Below, in pieces: positions 8,004 through 16,200 of a DNA stretch of 42,487 bases (its first letter is position 1; each line of letters starts with the position of its first letter). The stretch covers positions 1 to 42,487 of the forward strand of contig JANYLA010000070.1 of the NCBI GenBank assembly GCA_025361485.1, written 5' to 3'. Below the pieces are notes generated by a model. That model was given only the letters and a program-made list of their open reading frames with translations. It made no database searches and had not been told where the DNA came from. The translations under genes were made by a program, and so were the position numbers. This stretch comes from Bacteroidales bacterium. Lineage in GTDB: Bacteria > Bacteroidota > Bacteroidia > Bacteroidales > Tenuifilaceae.

Positions 8004-9923
8004 TTAAATCGACTTTTTTGACATCTTGGGAGCTATTAAAAGTTTTGCGGTTTGGTAAATACCGTCAACATCAAATCCACACTCCTTATAAAGCTGTTGC
8101 TGTGTACCGTGTTCAATAAAGCGGTCGGGGATACCTAATCTTATCACTTTTGTTTTATGCCCATTATCGTTTAACCATTCCAGTACTGCACTTCCAAATC
8201 CTCCTTGGAGGCAACCATCCTCGACTGTTATTATGGTTTTGAATTTTTCGCCAATAGTTTGCAGCAAACTTTCGTCCAATGGTTTTACAAAGCGCATATT
8301 GTAATGTGCAATGCTAAATTCTTCCATCTCAAGCCTATTAGCGGCTGCGGCTGCGAGATTTCCAATATGACCAAAAGTTAAGAATGCTATATCGTTTCCT
8401 TCTTTAACTATTTGACCTTTACCAATAGCGATTTCAGTTAGCGGTTTTACCCAGTCAACCATAACACCATTACCTCTTGGGTAACGAATGGAGAATGGTC
8501 CACCTCCATCGAGCTGTGCAGTGTACATCATATTCCTGAGCTCCTCCTCGTTCATCGGAGCTGCAACCACCATATTTGGAATACTTCGGAGATAAGCAAT
8601 GTCGTATGCCCCATGGTGCGTAGCACCATCATCGCCAACAAGTCCACCTCTGTCGAGACAAAGAACTACCTGAAGTTTTTGAATAGCAACATCATGAATT
8701 ATCTGGTCGTATGCCCGTTGCATAAACGATGAGTAGATATTGCAAAAAGGAACATACCCTTCGGCGGCTAATCCAGCCGAAAAGGTTACAGCATGTTGCT
8801 CGGCGATACCCACATCAAAAGTTCGGTCGGGCATCAACTCCATCATAATATTCATCGAGCAACCGCTTGCCATAGCCGGTGTAACACCAACTATTTTACC
8901 ATTCATCAATGCTAGTTCAACGAGGGTTCTGCCGAAAACATCCTGATATTTTGGAGGTATAGGAATATCTGGGATTACTACTTTTCTTTCGCCTGTCTCT
9001 TTATCAAATGTCCCAGGAGCATGGAATAGTGTTTGATTCGCCTCGGCAGCCGAAAATCCTTTCCCTTTCACCGTTATACAATGGAGGAGTTTCGGCCCTG
9101 GGATATTTTTTAAATCGTTTAATAATTTGGTGAGATAAACAACATCATGCCCATCCACAGGACCAAAATATCTGAAACCAAGCGATTCGAAAAGGTTACT
9201 TTGTTTTAAAAGCGATGATTTTATTGCATTCTCTATTTTTTGAATGGCTGAACGTGTTTTAGATCCTAACTTGTCAACCTTTCCGAGTAAATTCCATACA
9301 TCGGTTTTAACCCTGTTGTATGTTTTGGAGGTAGTAATATCAAGCAGATACTCCTTCATCGCTCCAACGTTAGGGTCGATGGCAATATTATTATCGTTGA
9401 GGATTACCAGTAGGTTTGATTTCTGAATCCCACCATTGTTTAGCCCTTCAAAGGCAAGCCCTCCGGTTAGCGATCCATCGCCAATTATTGCAACAACCTG
9501 TCTGTTTTTTCCTTCTTTCTGAGATGCAACAGCCATTCCAAGTGCTGCGGATATTGATGTTGATGAGTGTCCAACGCCAAATGAGTCGTACTCGCTCTCG
9601 CTTCGTTTTGGAAAACCACTTATCCCTTTATATTTTCTATTGGTATGGAATACATTTTTACGACCGGTTAGAATTTTATGTCCATAGGCTTGATGTCCAA
9701 CATCCCAAATAATTCGATCTTCTGGCGTATTAAAGATATAGTGCAATGCTACGGTTAGTTCAACAACACCTAAACTTGCTCCTAAATGCCCTGGATTTTC
9801 ACAAACAACATCGATAATAAACTGCCTAAGCTCGTTGCTTAGCTGCTCGAGCTGTTCAGGTTTAAGTTTTTTTAAATCGCTAGGATAATTAATCCGATCT
9901 AGCAATGGGTAGCCAACGCTCAT
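8004..9923 (-). CDS. dxs: 1-deoxy-D-xylulose-5-phosphate synthase
   Basis: First enzyme of the MEP isoprenoid pathway: thiamine-diphosphate-dependent condensation of pyruvate and glyceraldehyde 3-phosphate to DXP. From the ATG at 9923 the protein has 639 residues. It shows [13 protein letters not shown] (His77 region), the ThDP motif GDGSLTGG...NDNNIAI (148-180), YFGPVDGHD, and [13 protein letters not shown] with the catalytic Glu. A C-terminal transketolase domain contains TFGHIGNL. I reject the upstream TTG at 9953 because a perfect -7 element (TAACTTTG) lies on that very codon, so it cannot be in the message. Confidence 0.96.
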   Translation of the reverse strand: MSVGYPLLDRINYPSDLKKLKPEQLEQLSNELRQFIIDVVCENPGHLGASLGVVELTVALHYIFNTPEDRIIWDVGHQAYGHKILTGRKNVFHTNRKYKGISGFPKRSESEYDSFGVGHSSTSISAALGMAVASQKEGKNRQVVAIIGDGSLTGGLAFEGLNNGGIQKSNLLVILNDNNIAIDPNVGAMKEYLLDITTSKTYNRVKTDVWNLLGKVDKLGSKTRSAIQKIENAIKSSLLKQSNLFESLGFRYFGPVDGHDVVYLTKLLNDLKNIPGPKLLHCITVKGKGFSAAEANQTLFHAPGTFDKETGERKVVIPDIPIPPKYQDVFGRTLVELALMNGKIVGVTPAMASGCSMNIMMELMPDRTFDVGIAEQHAVTFSAGLAAEGYVPFCNIYSSFMQRAYDQIIHDVAIQKLQVVLCLDRGGLVGDDGATHHGAYDIAYLRSIPNMVVAAPMNEEELRNMMYTAQLDGGGPFSIRYPRGNGVMVDWVKPLTEIAIGKGQIVKEGNDIAFLTFGHIGNLAAAAANRLEMEEFSIAHYNMRFVKPLDESLLQTIGEKFKTIITVEDGCLQGGFGSAVLEWLNDNGHKTKVIRLGIPDRFIEHGTQQQLYKECGFDVDGIYQTAKLLIAPKMSKKSI

Positions 9924-9950
9924 AGTCAACCTTAGATGTTTGTCTGATTG

Positions 9951-9958
9951 CAAAGTTA
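9951..9958 (-). promoter_or_regulatory. -7 element of the dxs promoter
   Basis: On the minus strand TAACTTTG, a perfect TAnnTTTG, 28 bases before the dxs ATG. The nearest upstream TTTG is only 14 bases away, shorter than the usual 17-23, so the -33 part is uncertain. Confidence 0.55.
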
Positions 9959-10014
9959 AATAAATAAACCTGCAAAAACTCTTTTTGTTTAACGATGCGT
10001 AATGGGTATTATTT

Positions 10015-10022
10015 TATCTTTG
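10015..10022 (+). promoter_or_regulatory. -7 element of a plus-strand promoter
   Basis: TATCTTTG, a perfect TAnnTTTG match, with no good -33 at normal distance. It lies about 45 bases before the inverted-repeat element with the GxxExxY gene, and may originally have served the OmpA-type gene at 10592. Confidence 0.45.
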
Positions 10023-10066
10023 CTATAATTGAATTTAGTTTGAACCATAAAGAACGTAATTAAATA

Positions 10067-10555
10067 ACCACAGAGACACAGAGAACACGGAGATGATTAC
10101 TCAAAAACAGATAAATGAAATCTCATATACAATAATCGGTTGTGCAATAGAAGTGCACAAGCATCTTGGTCCAGGATTGCTCGAATCGGTTTATGAACCA
10201 TGCTTTATAGATGAAATGAATAGAACAGGATTGTCTGTAAAATCTCAAATATATGTTCCAATACACTATAAAGGAAAAGAGTTAGGAGGAAGATTGAAAC
10301 TTGATTTACTTGTAAACGATCTAATAATTGTTGAAGAGAAAGCCGTAGAAATAATGATCCCTTTGTATGAAGCGCAGCTATTATCGTATTTAAAACTTAC
10401 TGGAAAACCAAAGGGATTATTGATAAATTTTAATTGCACGAATATTAAAGAGCAAATGGTGTCGTTGGTCACAAAAGAGTATGCAAATCTTTACCAAGTT
10501 TAATTTACTTGAATTTTAATATGTATATTCTCTGTGCTCTCTGTGTCTCCGTGGT
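10067..10555. repeat. GxxExxY cassette bounded by imperfect terminal inverted repeats
   Basis: Left repeat 10067-10092 holds CACAGAG (10069), CACAGAG (10077) and CACGGAG (10086). Right repeat about 10528-10555 holds CTCTGTG (10530), CTCTGTG (10539) and CTCCGTG (10548). Left and right match at 23 of 26 positions when one is reverse-complemented. The repeats closely bracket the single gene 10093-10503; the left one ends at its ATG. No transposase is present. It resembles a small non-autonomous mobile unit or a conserved gene-plus-flank unit. Confidence 0.7.
10093..10503 (+). CDS. GxxExxY family protein
   Basis: 136 residues with the name-giving motif in GPGLLESVYEPC (Gly-x-x-Glu-x-x-Tyr). A PD-(D/E)xK-nuclease-like centre follows: Asp in RLKLDLLV, then IIVEEKAVE with Glu-x-Lys. 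The family is small, of unproven function and structurally related to PD-(D/E)xK nucleases. The ATG abuts the left inverted repeat, so there is almost no separate ribosome binding region. The gene is complete with no internal stop, so it may be active. Its context (repeat-bracketed, between dxs and an envelope lipoprotein) gives no functional partner. Confidence 0.9.
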   Translation: MITQKQINEISYTIIGCAIEVHKHLGPGLLESVYEPCFIDEMNRTGLSVKSQIYVPIHYKGKELGGRLKLDLLVNDLIIVEEKAVEIMIPLYEAQLLSYLKLTGKPKGLLINFNCTNIKEQMVSLVTKEYANLYQV

Positions 10556-10591
10556 GAATAAATAATTTAGTATAAAAATAAATATCAATCT

Positions 10592-11623
10592 ATGTTAAGA
10601 ACAAAGAATTCCCTTTACATCGGCTTATTATTAGTTTCTTTTTTAATGAGCTGTGTTCCTGCAAAAGAATTTCAGGCATTACAGGATAAAAACCTAAAAT
10701 GTGAAGAGGAGCGCGAGAAGTTTTCGACCGAGAACGAATCGCTAAATGTTAGAGTTGCTGAATGCGATACAAAGCTTAAAGTGCTTCAGAAAGAGGTGGA
10801 TATTCTTATGGCGGATAGCGTGAGCCGTTCGGTAGAGCTGAAGACTTTAAAGGAGGACTTTGAAAGAGTTACCGCTAAGTATAACGAGCTACAGCAGCTG
10901 CAAACAAATTTGATGCAAGGCAATCAGAAGGAGACTCGCAAAGTGCTTAGCCAGCTTCAGATAACTCAAAAAGAGTTGCAGGATAGGGAAGATGCCCTAA
11001 AAGAACTTGAAAGGAAACTTTTACTCCGCAAGAATAATTTGGATAAGATGCAGGCTAACCTCGATAACCTTAACAAGGAGCTCGAAGCCCGTAATGCACG
11101 ATTGATAGAGTTAGAAAAAATTCTAAGAAGTAAGGATTCATTGGTATTAGCATTAAAAAAGAAAGTTACCGATGCCCTCTTCGGTTTTGAGGGAAAAGGG
11201 TTGAGTATTAGAATGCAGAATGGAAAGGTTTACGTTTCGTTGGAGGAAAACCTGATGTTTAAGTCGGGTAAATACGATGTTGACCCTAAAGGAGCAGCCG
11301 CTTTAAAGCAGCTCATCCCTGTTTTGGAACAAAACTCTGAAATTAATATCCTTGTCGAAGGCCATACCGATGATGTAACCTACAAAGGCAAAGGTGAACT
11401 GCTCGATAATTGGGATTTAAGTACCAAGCGCGCTACAACCATTCTTCGGATTCTAGTGACTGGCACCAAGATTAGCCCTGCAAGGGTTACCGCAGCAGGT
11501 AGAAGTCAGTATGTTCCGCTCGATAAAGCCAAAACACCCGAGGCTCGTCAGAAAAATCGAAGGACGGAGATTATCCTTACTCCGAAGTTGGATGAGCTGT
11601 TTAAGATACTTGAGGCGAACTAA
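10592..11623 (+). CDS. OmpA-family lipoprotein with long coiled coil
   Basis: 343 residues. The lipoprotein signal is LLVSFLMSC with Cys21 as the lipidated residue, placing it in the outer membrane. Residues about 25-195 form a long coiled coil rich in Leu/Glu/Lys. The C-terminal domain (about 205-340) is OmpA/MotB-like and should bind peptidoglycan: VEGHTDD, NWDLSTKRA and RQKNRRTEIIL are present. It likely tethers the outer membrane to the wall or spans the periplasm as a spacer. Its promoter may have been separated from it by the GxxExxY element upstream. A terminator follows. Confidence 0.9.
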   Translation: MLRTKNSLYIGLLLVSFLMSCVPAKEFQALQDKNLKCEEEREKFSTENESLNVRVAECDTKLKVLQKEVDILMADSVSRSVELKTLKEDFERVTAKYNELQQLQTNLMQGNQKETRKVLSQLQITQKELQDREDALKELERKLLLRKNNLDKMQANLDNLNKELEARNARLIELEKILRSKDSLVLALKKKVTDALFGFEGKGLSIRMQNGKVYVSLEENLMFKSGKYDVDPKGAAALKQLIPVLEQNSEINILVEGHTDDVTYKGKGELLDNWDLSTKRATTILRILVTGTKISPARVTAAGRSQYVPLDKAKTPEARQKNRRTEIILTPKLDELFKILEAN

Positions 11624-11647
11624 ATATTTTTTAAAAATTATTATGAA

Positions 11648-11680
11648 AAATCCCCGAACTTGTCTCGGGGATTTCTATTT
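11648..11680 (+). terminator. Rho-independent terminator after the OmpA-type gene
   Basis: A 10-bp stem AAATCCCCGA/TCGGGGATTT (11648-11657 with 11665-11674), 7-base loop, followed by a T-rich stretch. It begins 25 bases after the stop. Confidence 0.85.
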
Positions 11681-11732
11681 TGCTTAAAGTTTGATTTATA
11701 CTAAATTGCATGATTAACCTAACTAATTTAAT

Positions 11733-12887
11733 ATGAAAAAATACCTAAAAATTGCTTCTGCTGTTATTATTGTTGGTTTAGCAATCTTTTTGACAATTCC
11801 ACGCAATCACTATATTGTTAGGGCGCTAATTTATCAACTTCCTAATATCGACGACTATAAGATATTCGAGAATCGTACAATCGCTAAAGGCGAATCGCAA
11901 CCATGGAAAGTTTCTGATAAGTACAATTCAATTGGTTTATCAGTCGATCAGCTCACCTATTTTTCTGCCTATAAAACCGTTGCATACCTTGTTGTAAAGG
12001 ATACTACTCTTTTATCCGAAACCTATTGGGGCGGGTACGATAAGGATTCGTACTCAAACTCCTTTTCGATGTCAAAGAGCATTGTTAGCCTTTTGATTGG
12101 TTGTGCCATTCAGGATGGTTTAATTAAAGATATCAATCAGCCTTTGAGCGATTTTATTCCAGAGTATAAAGTTGGCGAAAGGTCGAAGATAACTCTACGA
12201 AATCTCCTTTCGATGAGTTCGAATTTGAGTTGGGATGAATCGTATAGCAGCTTATTCTCCATTACAACTCAAGCGTACTACGGCAATGATGTGAAAAGGA
12301 TTGTATTAAATCTTCACTCATTGGGAGAGGCAGGCAAGTATTTTGACTATCGGGGAAGCGATCCTCAGTTGCTAGCGCTCGTTATCGAATCTGTAACGGG
12401 TAAAAGTCTTTCGGAGTACGCTTCCGAAAAACTTTGGATTCCTTTAGGTGCAGAGCACGATGCACTTTGGAACCTCGACAGAAAGAATGGAACGGAAAAA
12501 GCATCATGCTGCTTTAACTCCAATGCCCGCGATTTTGCTCGTATAGGACAACTTGTGCTAAATGGTGGTAAGTGGAACAATAAGCAAATTTTACCAGAGT
12601 GGTATTTAAAAGAGGCTACATCTCCAGTATCTGAATTAATTGATAAAGAGCTAAATAAACCGAATCAGCGTTATGGATATCAGTGGTGGTATATTAATTA
12701 TAAAAATTATAGCATCAAATATGCACGTGGAATCCTTGGGCAGTATATATTTGTCATCCCAGAATTAAATGCGGTAATTGTTCGATTAGGGCATAAGCGT
12801 AGCGATGTAAAAATCGACGGACACCCCGAGGATGTTTACAAGTACATTGATTTTGGATTAGAAATTATCGAAAGAAGTTCGAAATAA
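11733..12887 (+). CDS. Serine hydrolase, beta-lactamase/class C-like
   Basis: 384 residues with one N-terminal membrane or signal segment (about 7-22), so it is likely membrane-anchored facing the periplasm. Nucleophile motif SMSK (Ser112, Lys115) is the SxxK of class C beta-lactamases, DD-peptidases and 6-aminohexanoate-dimer hydrolases. Tyr206 in FDYRGSD is the likely second motif, and a GxLGQ-type third motif occurs in ARGILGQY. WGGYDKDS and the overall layout fit the NylB-like esterase subgroup better than true beta-lactamases. Its substrate is unknown. It is followed after 21 bases by the fucose-isomerase-like gene. Confidence 0.85.
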   Translation: MKKYLKIASAVIIVGLAIFLTIPRNHYIVRALIYQLPNIDDYKIFENRTIAKGESQPWKVSDKYNSIGLSVDQLTYFSAYKTVAYLVVKDTTLLSETYWGGYDKDSYSNSFSMSKSIVSLLIGCAIQDGLIKDINQPLSDFIPEYKVGERSKITLRNLLSMSSNLSWDESYSSLFSITTQAYYGNDVKRIVLNLHSLGEAGKYFDYRGSDPQLLALVIESVTGKSLSEYASEKLWIPLGAEHDALWNLDRKNGTEKASCCFNSNARDFARIGQLVLNGGKWNNKQILPEWYLKEATSPVSELIDKELNKPNQRYGYQWWYINYKNYSIKYARGILGQYIFVIPELNAVIVRLGHKRSDVKIDGHPEDVYKYIDFGLEIIERSSK

Positions 12888-12908
12888 TTAGTTTGATATA
12901 AATAATCG

Positions 12909-14111
12909 ATGCTTGATATGCACGAAGAAAATTACTCTTTAATGGAGAAACTTAGGGTTAAACTCCTCGCTTTTCCATCCGCTGAGCTCTCAGTATTTGA
13001 TAAAGGGAAGAAAAAACTTCTTAAGGTATTCAGCCAGGAAAAGGTTGAATATGTAAACGATAAACCAGATATCCTGATATTTTTGACAGGTGGCTCAGAG
13101 CGAATTGCCATCAACTCTGTACAAGAATATAAGTTCTATCTAATACTCGCTTCACGCGAAAATAACTCATGGGCATCGGCTACCGAAGTAAAAGCTTGGA
13201 TGAATCAGCATAATATCTCATCGGTGCTAATCAACTTTGAGGATGAGAATGCTGTTGATTTGATAAATGATTTTTACAGCGTACGCAATGGAATACGCAG
13301 GTTACATGGCCAGAGGTTAGGTTTGGTCGGCAATCCATCCGATTGGTTAGTTTCGTCGGTGGTTAGCCCATTTATAATGCAAACACGACTCGGCGTTGAG
13401 CAGGTTGATATTAGCTGGAACGATATTATTTTAGATGAGGTTAAACAGGTTGCCCCTGATTTTACATCACTTTTTAATACAGAGAACACCAACGAACTCT
13501 TTGAAAGTGGAAAAATTTACGAGGGATTAGCATCATTAATCCCTTTCTATAAGCTTAATGCACTATCAGTTGAATGCTTCTCGCTGGTAAATCAAACCTG
13601 CCATACTGCTTGCCTTGCGCTTTCCAAGCTCAACCTCGATGGTTTACCTTCAGGATGTGAAGGAGATACTTGCAGTGCTCTAGGTCTTATGGTTGGATAC
13701 GAGGTTTGCGGTGTTATTCCATGGATGGCGAACACCGCATTTATTAATGGCGAAAAGGCTCTTTTTGCTCATTGTACTGCACCTGCAAATCTTTATAAGA
13801 AGTTTAAAACGCAAACCCATTATGAAACCGATAAAGGGCTAGCCCTTTCGGGTGAGATAAAAGGGGAGGTAGTTACAGTATTTAGATTCGAAAACACCCT
13901 TAATAAAATTTTTATCACATTGGCAAAGGTTACCGATCATCCTAATTGTAAAAACGCTTGTAGAACTCAACTCGAGGTTCAGCTTACAGGCTCAGCTCAA
14001 GACTATTTTATGAATAATCCTTTTGGTAATCATCATTTAATATTGCCAGGCGATTGGACTCAACGATTGAAGTTAGCCTCTCAGCTATTGAGAGTTGAAG
14101 TGGTAGAATAA
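12909..14111 (+). CDS. L-fucose/L-arabinose isomerase-like protein of unknown substrate
   Basis: 400 residues resembling the fucose isomerase-related family (COG2407). The first half is an alpha/beta region. The second half holds CHTACLALSKLNLDG, then GCEGDTCSALGL with the likely metal ligands Glu251 and Asp253, FAHCTAP (288-292) and GNHHLILPGD near the C-terminus. True L-fucose isomerases are much longer, about 590 residues, so the name should not be taken as an activity. ATG 12918 is an equally possible start. It is probably co-transcribed with the serine hydrolase. No other sugar genes are nearby. Confidence 0.75.
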   Translation: MLDMHEENYSLMEKLRVKLLAFPSAELSVFDKGKKKLLKVFSQEKVEYVNDKPDILIFLTGGSERIAINSVQEYKFYLILASRENNSWASATEVKAWMNQHNISSVLINFEDENAVDLINDFYSVRNGIRRLHGQRLGLVGNPSDWLVSSVVSPFIMQTRLGVEQVDISWNDIILDEVKQVAPDFTSLFNTENTNELFESGKIYEGLASLIPFYKLNALSVECFSLVNQTCHTACLALSKLNLDGLPSGCEGDTCSALGLMVGYEVCGVIPWMANTAFINGEKALFAHCTAPANLYKKFKTQTHYETDKGLALSGEIKGEVVTVFRFENTLNKIFITLAKVTDHPNCKNACRTQLEVQLTGSAQDYFMNNPFGNHHLILPGDWTQRLKLASQLLRVEVVE

Positions 14112-14118
14112 CAATAAG

Positions 14119-14143
14119 AAAGGATCGGGTTACCGATCCTTTT
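14119..14143. terminator. Bidirectional terminator between convergent genes
   Basis: Stem AAAGGATCGG (14119-14128) with CCGATCCTTT (14133-14142), loop GTTA, T/A runs at both ends. It lies between the fucose-isomerase-like gene and frr. Confidence 0.88.
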
Positions 14144-14148
14144 CTTTG

Positions 14149-14715
14149 TCATACTGTAAGAATTTCTTTTTCTTTCTTTTCGAGATGCTCCTCTATCTTT
14201 TTGTTGAAAGCATCGGTTATTTTTTGGACATCTGTCTCCGAATCTTTTGCTAAGTCCTCAGCAAGTCCGCTTTTCTGAAGTTTCTTTATTTCCTCAATGG
14301 CATCTCTGCGTGCGTTACGAATACTAACACGAGCATTTTCACCTTCATGTTTCACCTGTTTAACTAAATCTTTACGTCGTTCTTCTGTTAACGGGGGCAC
14401 CATAACTCTAACCGTTTCACCATTATTTTGAGGATTAAAACCTAGATTCGCAGCCATAATAGCTTTCTCAATAGGGTCAATCATTTTCTTCTCCCAGGGT
14501 TGAATGGTCAATGAGCGAGCATCAGGACTACCAACACTGGCTACTTGTGCCAGTGGTGTAGGTGTACCATAATAATCAACCATAACACCCGAAAGCATAT
14601 TGGGATTTGCTCGACCAGCTCGAAGAACTTTTAACTCATTCTCAAGATGATCTATCGCTTTCTGCATCCTATCTTTGGCTATGTCAATACATAGATCTAC
14701 ATCTTCTTCTTTCAT
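14149..14715 (-). CDS. frr: Ribosome recycling factor
   Basis: Cytoplasmic factor that, with EF-G, splits the post-termination ribosome. 188 residues, normal length. Motifs seen: LRAGRANPNML near the start of the helical bundle, YYGTPTPLAQVASV, RSLTIQPW, LGFNPQNNGETVRVMVPPLTEERR, and a long C-terminal helix. It is the last gene of a pyrH-frr pair, 33 bases after pyrH. Confidence 0.97.
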   Translation of the reverse strand: MKEEDVDLCIDIAKDRMQKAIDHLENELKVLRAGRANPNMLSGVMVDYYGTPTPLAQVASVGSPDARSLTIQPWEKKMIDPIEKAIMAANLGFNPQNNGETVRVMVPPLTEERRKDLVKQVKHEGENARVSIRNARRDAIEEIKKLQKSGLAEDLAKDSETDVQKITDAFNKKIEEHLEKKEKEILTV

Positions 14716-14748
14716 AAACGTATGCTTATAATTCGGAACTAAAATTAT

Positions 14749-15459
14749 CTAATTTTTAACTAAAGTACCAATTTTTTCACCTAAAATCAGTTTTTTAAGA
14801 TTTCCAGCTGTATTCATATCAAATACAACAATGGGTAGATTGTTCTCGCTACACATTGTAAATGCAGTAAGATCCATGATTTTTAACCTTTTTTCATAAG
14901 CTTCGGTAAAGGTAATAGTATCATAACGAACCGCCGATTTATCCTTTTCAGGATCAGCAGTATATACACCATCAACGCGAGTACCCTTAAGAAGTGCTTC
15001 AGCTTCAATTTCTACACCTCTAAGCGCCGAAGCTGTGTCGGTTGTAAAGAAAGGATTACCCGTTCCCCCAGCAATTATGGCAACAAATCCTTGCTTGAAT
15101 GATTCAAGAACTTTTGCCTTAGCGTAAAGCTCACCAACAGGTTCCATCTTGGTAGCTGTAAATACCTTTGCTTTTCCACCTTGACCCTCAATTGCACTTT
15201 GTAATGCGATGCTATTGATTACTGTGGCTAGCATTCCCATTTGATCTCCTTTAACTCGGTCAAATCCCTTAGAAACGCCACTCATGCCACGAAAGATATT
15301 TCCACCTCCGATTACGATCCCAATCTCAACACCTAGTTCGGAAGTCTCTTTTATTTGCTTTGCGTAGCTATTGATAACCTCTGGATTAATCCCGTAGCTA
15401 TCGTTGCCCATAAGAGCCTCTCCGCTAAGTTTTAACAGTACTCTTTTATATTTTGACAT
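14749..15459 (-). CDS. pyrH: UMP kinase
   Basis: Phosphorylates UMP to UDP with ATP; amino-acid-kinase fold, normally hexameric and regulated by GTP/UTP. 236 residues with VLLKLSGEALMG at the N-terminus, IGIVIGGGNIFRG, AGGTGNPFFTTDTAS and the uridine-site DGVYTADPEKD. A TATCTTTA sequence just upstream on this strand (one mismatch to TAnnTTTG), immediately after the duplicated terminator, may be its own promoter. That would keep pyrH-frr expression separate from the toxin-antitoxin pair. Confidence 0.97.
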   Translation of the reverse strand: MSKYKRVLLKLSGEALMGNDSYGINPEVINSYAKQIKETSELGVEIGIVIGGGNIFRGMSGVSKGFDRVKGDQMGMLATVINSIALQSAIEGQGGKAKVFTATKMEPVGELYAKAKVLESFKQGFVAIIAGGTGNPFFTTDTASALRGVEIEAEALLKGTRVDGVYTADPEKDKSAVRYDTITFTEAYEKRLKIMDLTAFTMCSENNLPIVVFDMNTAGNLKKLILGEKIGTLVKN

Positions 15460-15486
15460 GGTATATTATTTATGGCCATAAAGATA

Positions 15487-15529
15487 TAATAAAAAAGCCT
15501 CGGGGAAACCGAGGCTTTTCAAGAAAATA
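15487..15529 (-). terminator. Terminator, copy A of a 43-bp direct repeat
   Basis: Identical over 43 bases to 16149-16191. On the minus strand it forms AAGCCTCGG-tttc-CCGAGGCTT followed by T's. It lies 30 bases after the toxin stop and just before pyrH. Confidence 0.92.
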
Positions 15530-15559
15530 ATATTTTTTAAATTTATACAACCAGCCAAT

Positions 15560-15895
15560 TTAAAGTTTAACTCTTCTTGTTGTTCGAATCTTCTTAACTG
15601 AAATTCGAGAGTTTATCACCCTAAGAACTTCTGTTCGTTTTGGAGTTATACGGTAAATTATGATGTAGGATCCTAGAATGATGTTGCGGTATAATTTGCC
15701 TTTAGTTAGTAAAAAGCGACATTCTGGATGTACCAAATACATGCTGTCAAGATTCCATACATAGTTGTATATTTCACCAACAAAAATCTTGGCAGCAGAG
15801 AACCCAAAAGTTTCTTCCCCGTAATCGAATACCTGAGTTAAATCCTTATCAAATATTGCGGAAAGGACTACTTCCTTTTTCTCGATTTCAACCAT
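15560..15895 (-). CDS. Type II toxin, RelE/ParE family
   Basis: 111 residues with the RelE/ParE C-terminal pattern YRNIILGSYIIIYRITPKRTEVLRVINSR followed by a basic end (KKIRTTRRVKL). The N-terminal FDKDLTQVFDYGEETFG region is also typical. Expected action is on translation (mRNA cleavage at the ribosome) or on gyrase; the sequence does not decide between them. It overlaps the antitoxin gene by 28 bases, so translation is coupled. The pair is inserted between tsf and pyrH and bracketed by a duplicated terminator. The ATG at 15895 gives a long N-terminal lead of about 10 residues. Confidence 0.82.
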   Translation of the reverse strand: MVEIEKKEVVLSAIFDKDLTQVFDYGEETFGFSAAKIFVGEIYNYVWNLDSMYLVHPECRFLLTKGKLYRNIILGSYIIIYRITPKRTEVLRVINSRISVKKIRTTRRVKL

Positions 15896-16062
15896 TGTTC
15901 GAAATGCTCCATTGATTCTTGAATGGTATAGAATGGACCTTTCTCGGCACTTTTGATGGTAGCCTGAACTTCATCTAAGCCAACAACCTGATTAGGTAAA
16001 GCCCAATTCCTTTCGTTAGTTTCACCATCAGCCTTGACCTTTATTGATTTAGAAGTGCTCAT
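15868..16062 (-). CDS. Antitoxin partner of the RelE/ParE-type toxin
   Basis: 64 residues, highly charged, with a C-terminal IQESMEHFEQWLKSRKRK that probably wraps the toxin. It directly precedes and overlaps the toxin by 28 bases. No clear DNA-binding motif is visible in the short N-terminal half, and no known antitoxin family name is assigned; the call rests mainly on position. A perfect -7 element (TAACTTTG, 16079-16086) lies 17 bases before the ATG, so the pair has its own promoter. Confidence 0.75.
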   Translation of the reverse strand: MSTSKSIKVKADGETNERNWALPNQVVGLDEVQATIKSAEKGPFYTIQESMEHFEQWLKSRKRK

Positions 16063-16078
16063 CGCAAAATTGTTTTCA

Positions 16079-16086
16079 CAAAGTTA
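16079..16086 (-). promoter_or_regulatory. -7 element of the toxin-antitoxin promoter
   Basis: Minus-strand TAACTTTG, perfect TAnnTTTG, close to the antitoxin start; no good -33 TTG at 17-23 bases. It lies inside the segment between the two 43-bp repeats, so it would travel with the pair. Confidence 0.5.
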
Positions 16087-16148
16087 GGTAAATCTTTCTC
16101 TATTTCATACGATTTTTAATTCACTATGAATGAGCGCGAACCGCTGTG

Positions 16149-16191
16149 TAATAAAAAAGCCTCGGGGAAACCGAGGCTTTTCAAGAAAATA
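16149..16191 (-). terminator. Terminator, copy B of a 43-bp direct repeat
   Basis: Identical 43 bases to 15487-15529, same orientation, 662 bases apart. It starts 10 bases after the tsf stop and is a normal Rho-independent terminator for the ribosomal operon. Confidence 0.92.
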
Positions 16192-16200
16192 TAGAATTAC

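Noticed and set aside
7712-8119. ORF crossing the tRNA-Leu region
   Set aside because: It runs antisense through the tRNA and dCMP deaminase start and has no protein-like composition.
9924-9953. TTG start for dxs at 9953
   Set aside because: The codon lies inside a perfect -7 promoter element on the same strand; ATG 9923 gives a normal N-terminus.
10061-10564. Target-site duplication TAAATA flanking the GxxExxY element
   Set aside because: The left copy touches the repeat but the right copy is offset by three bases in A/T-rich sequence; chance is likely.
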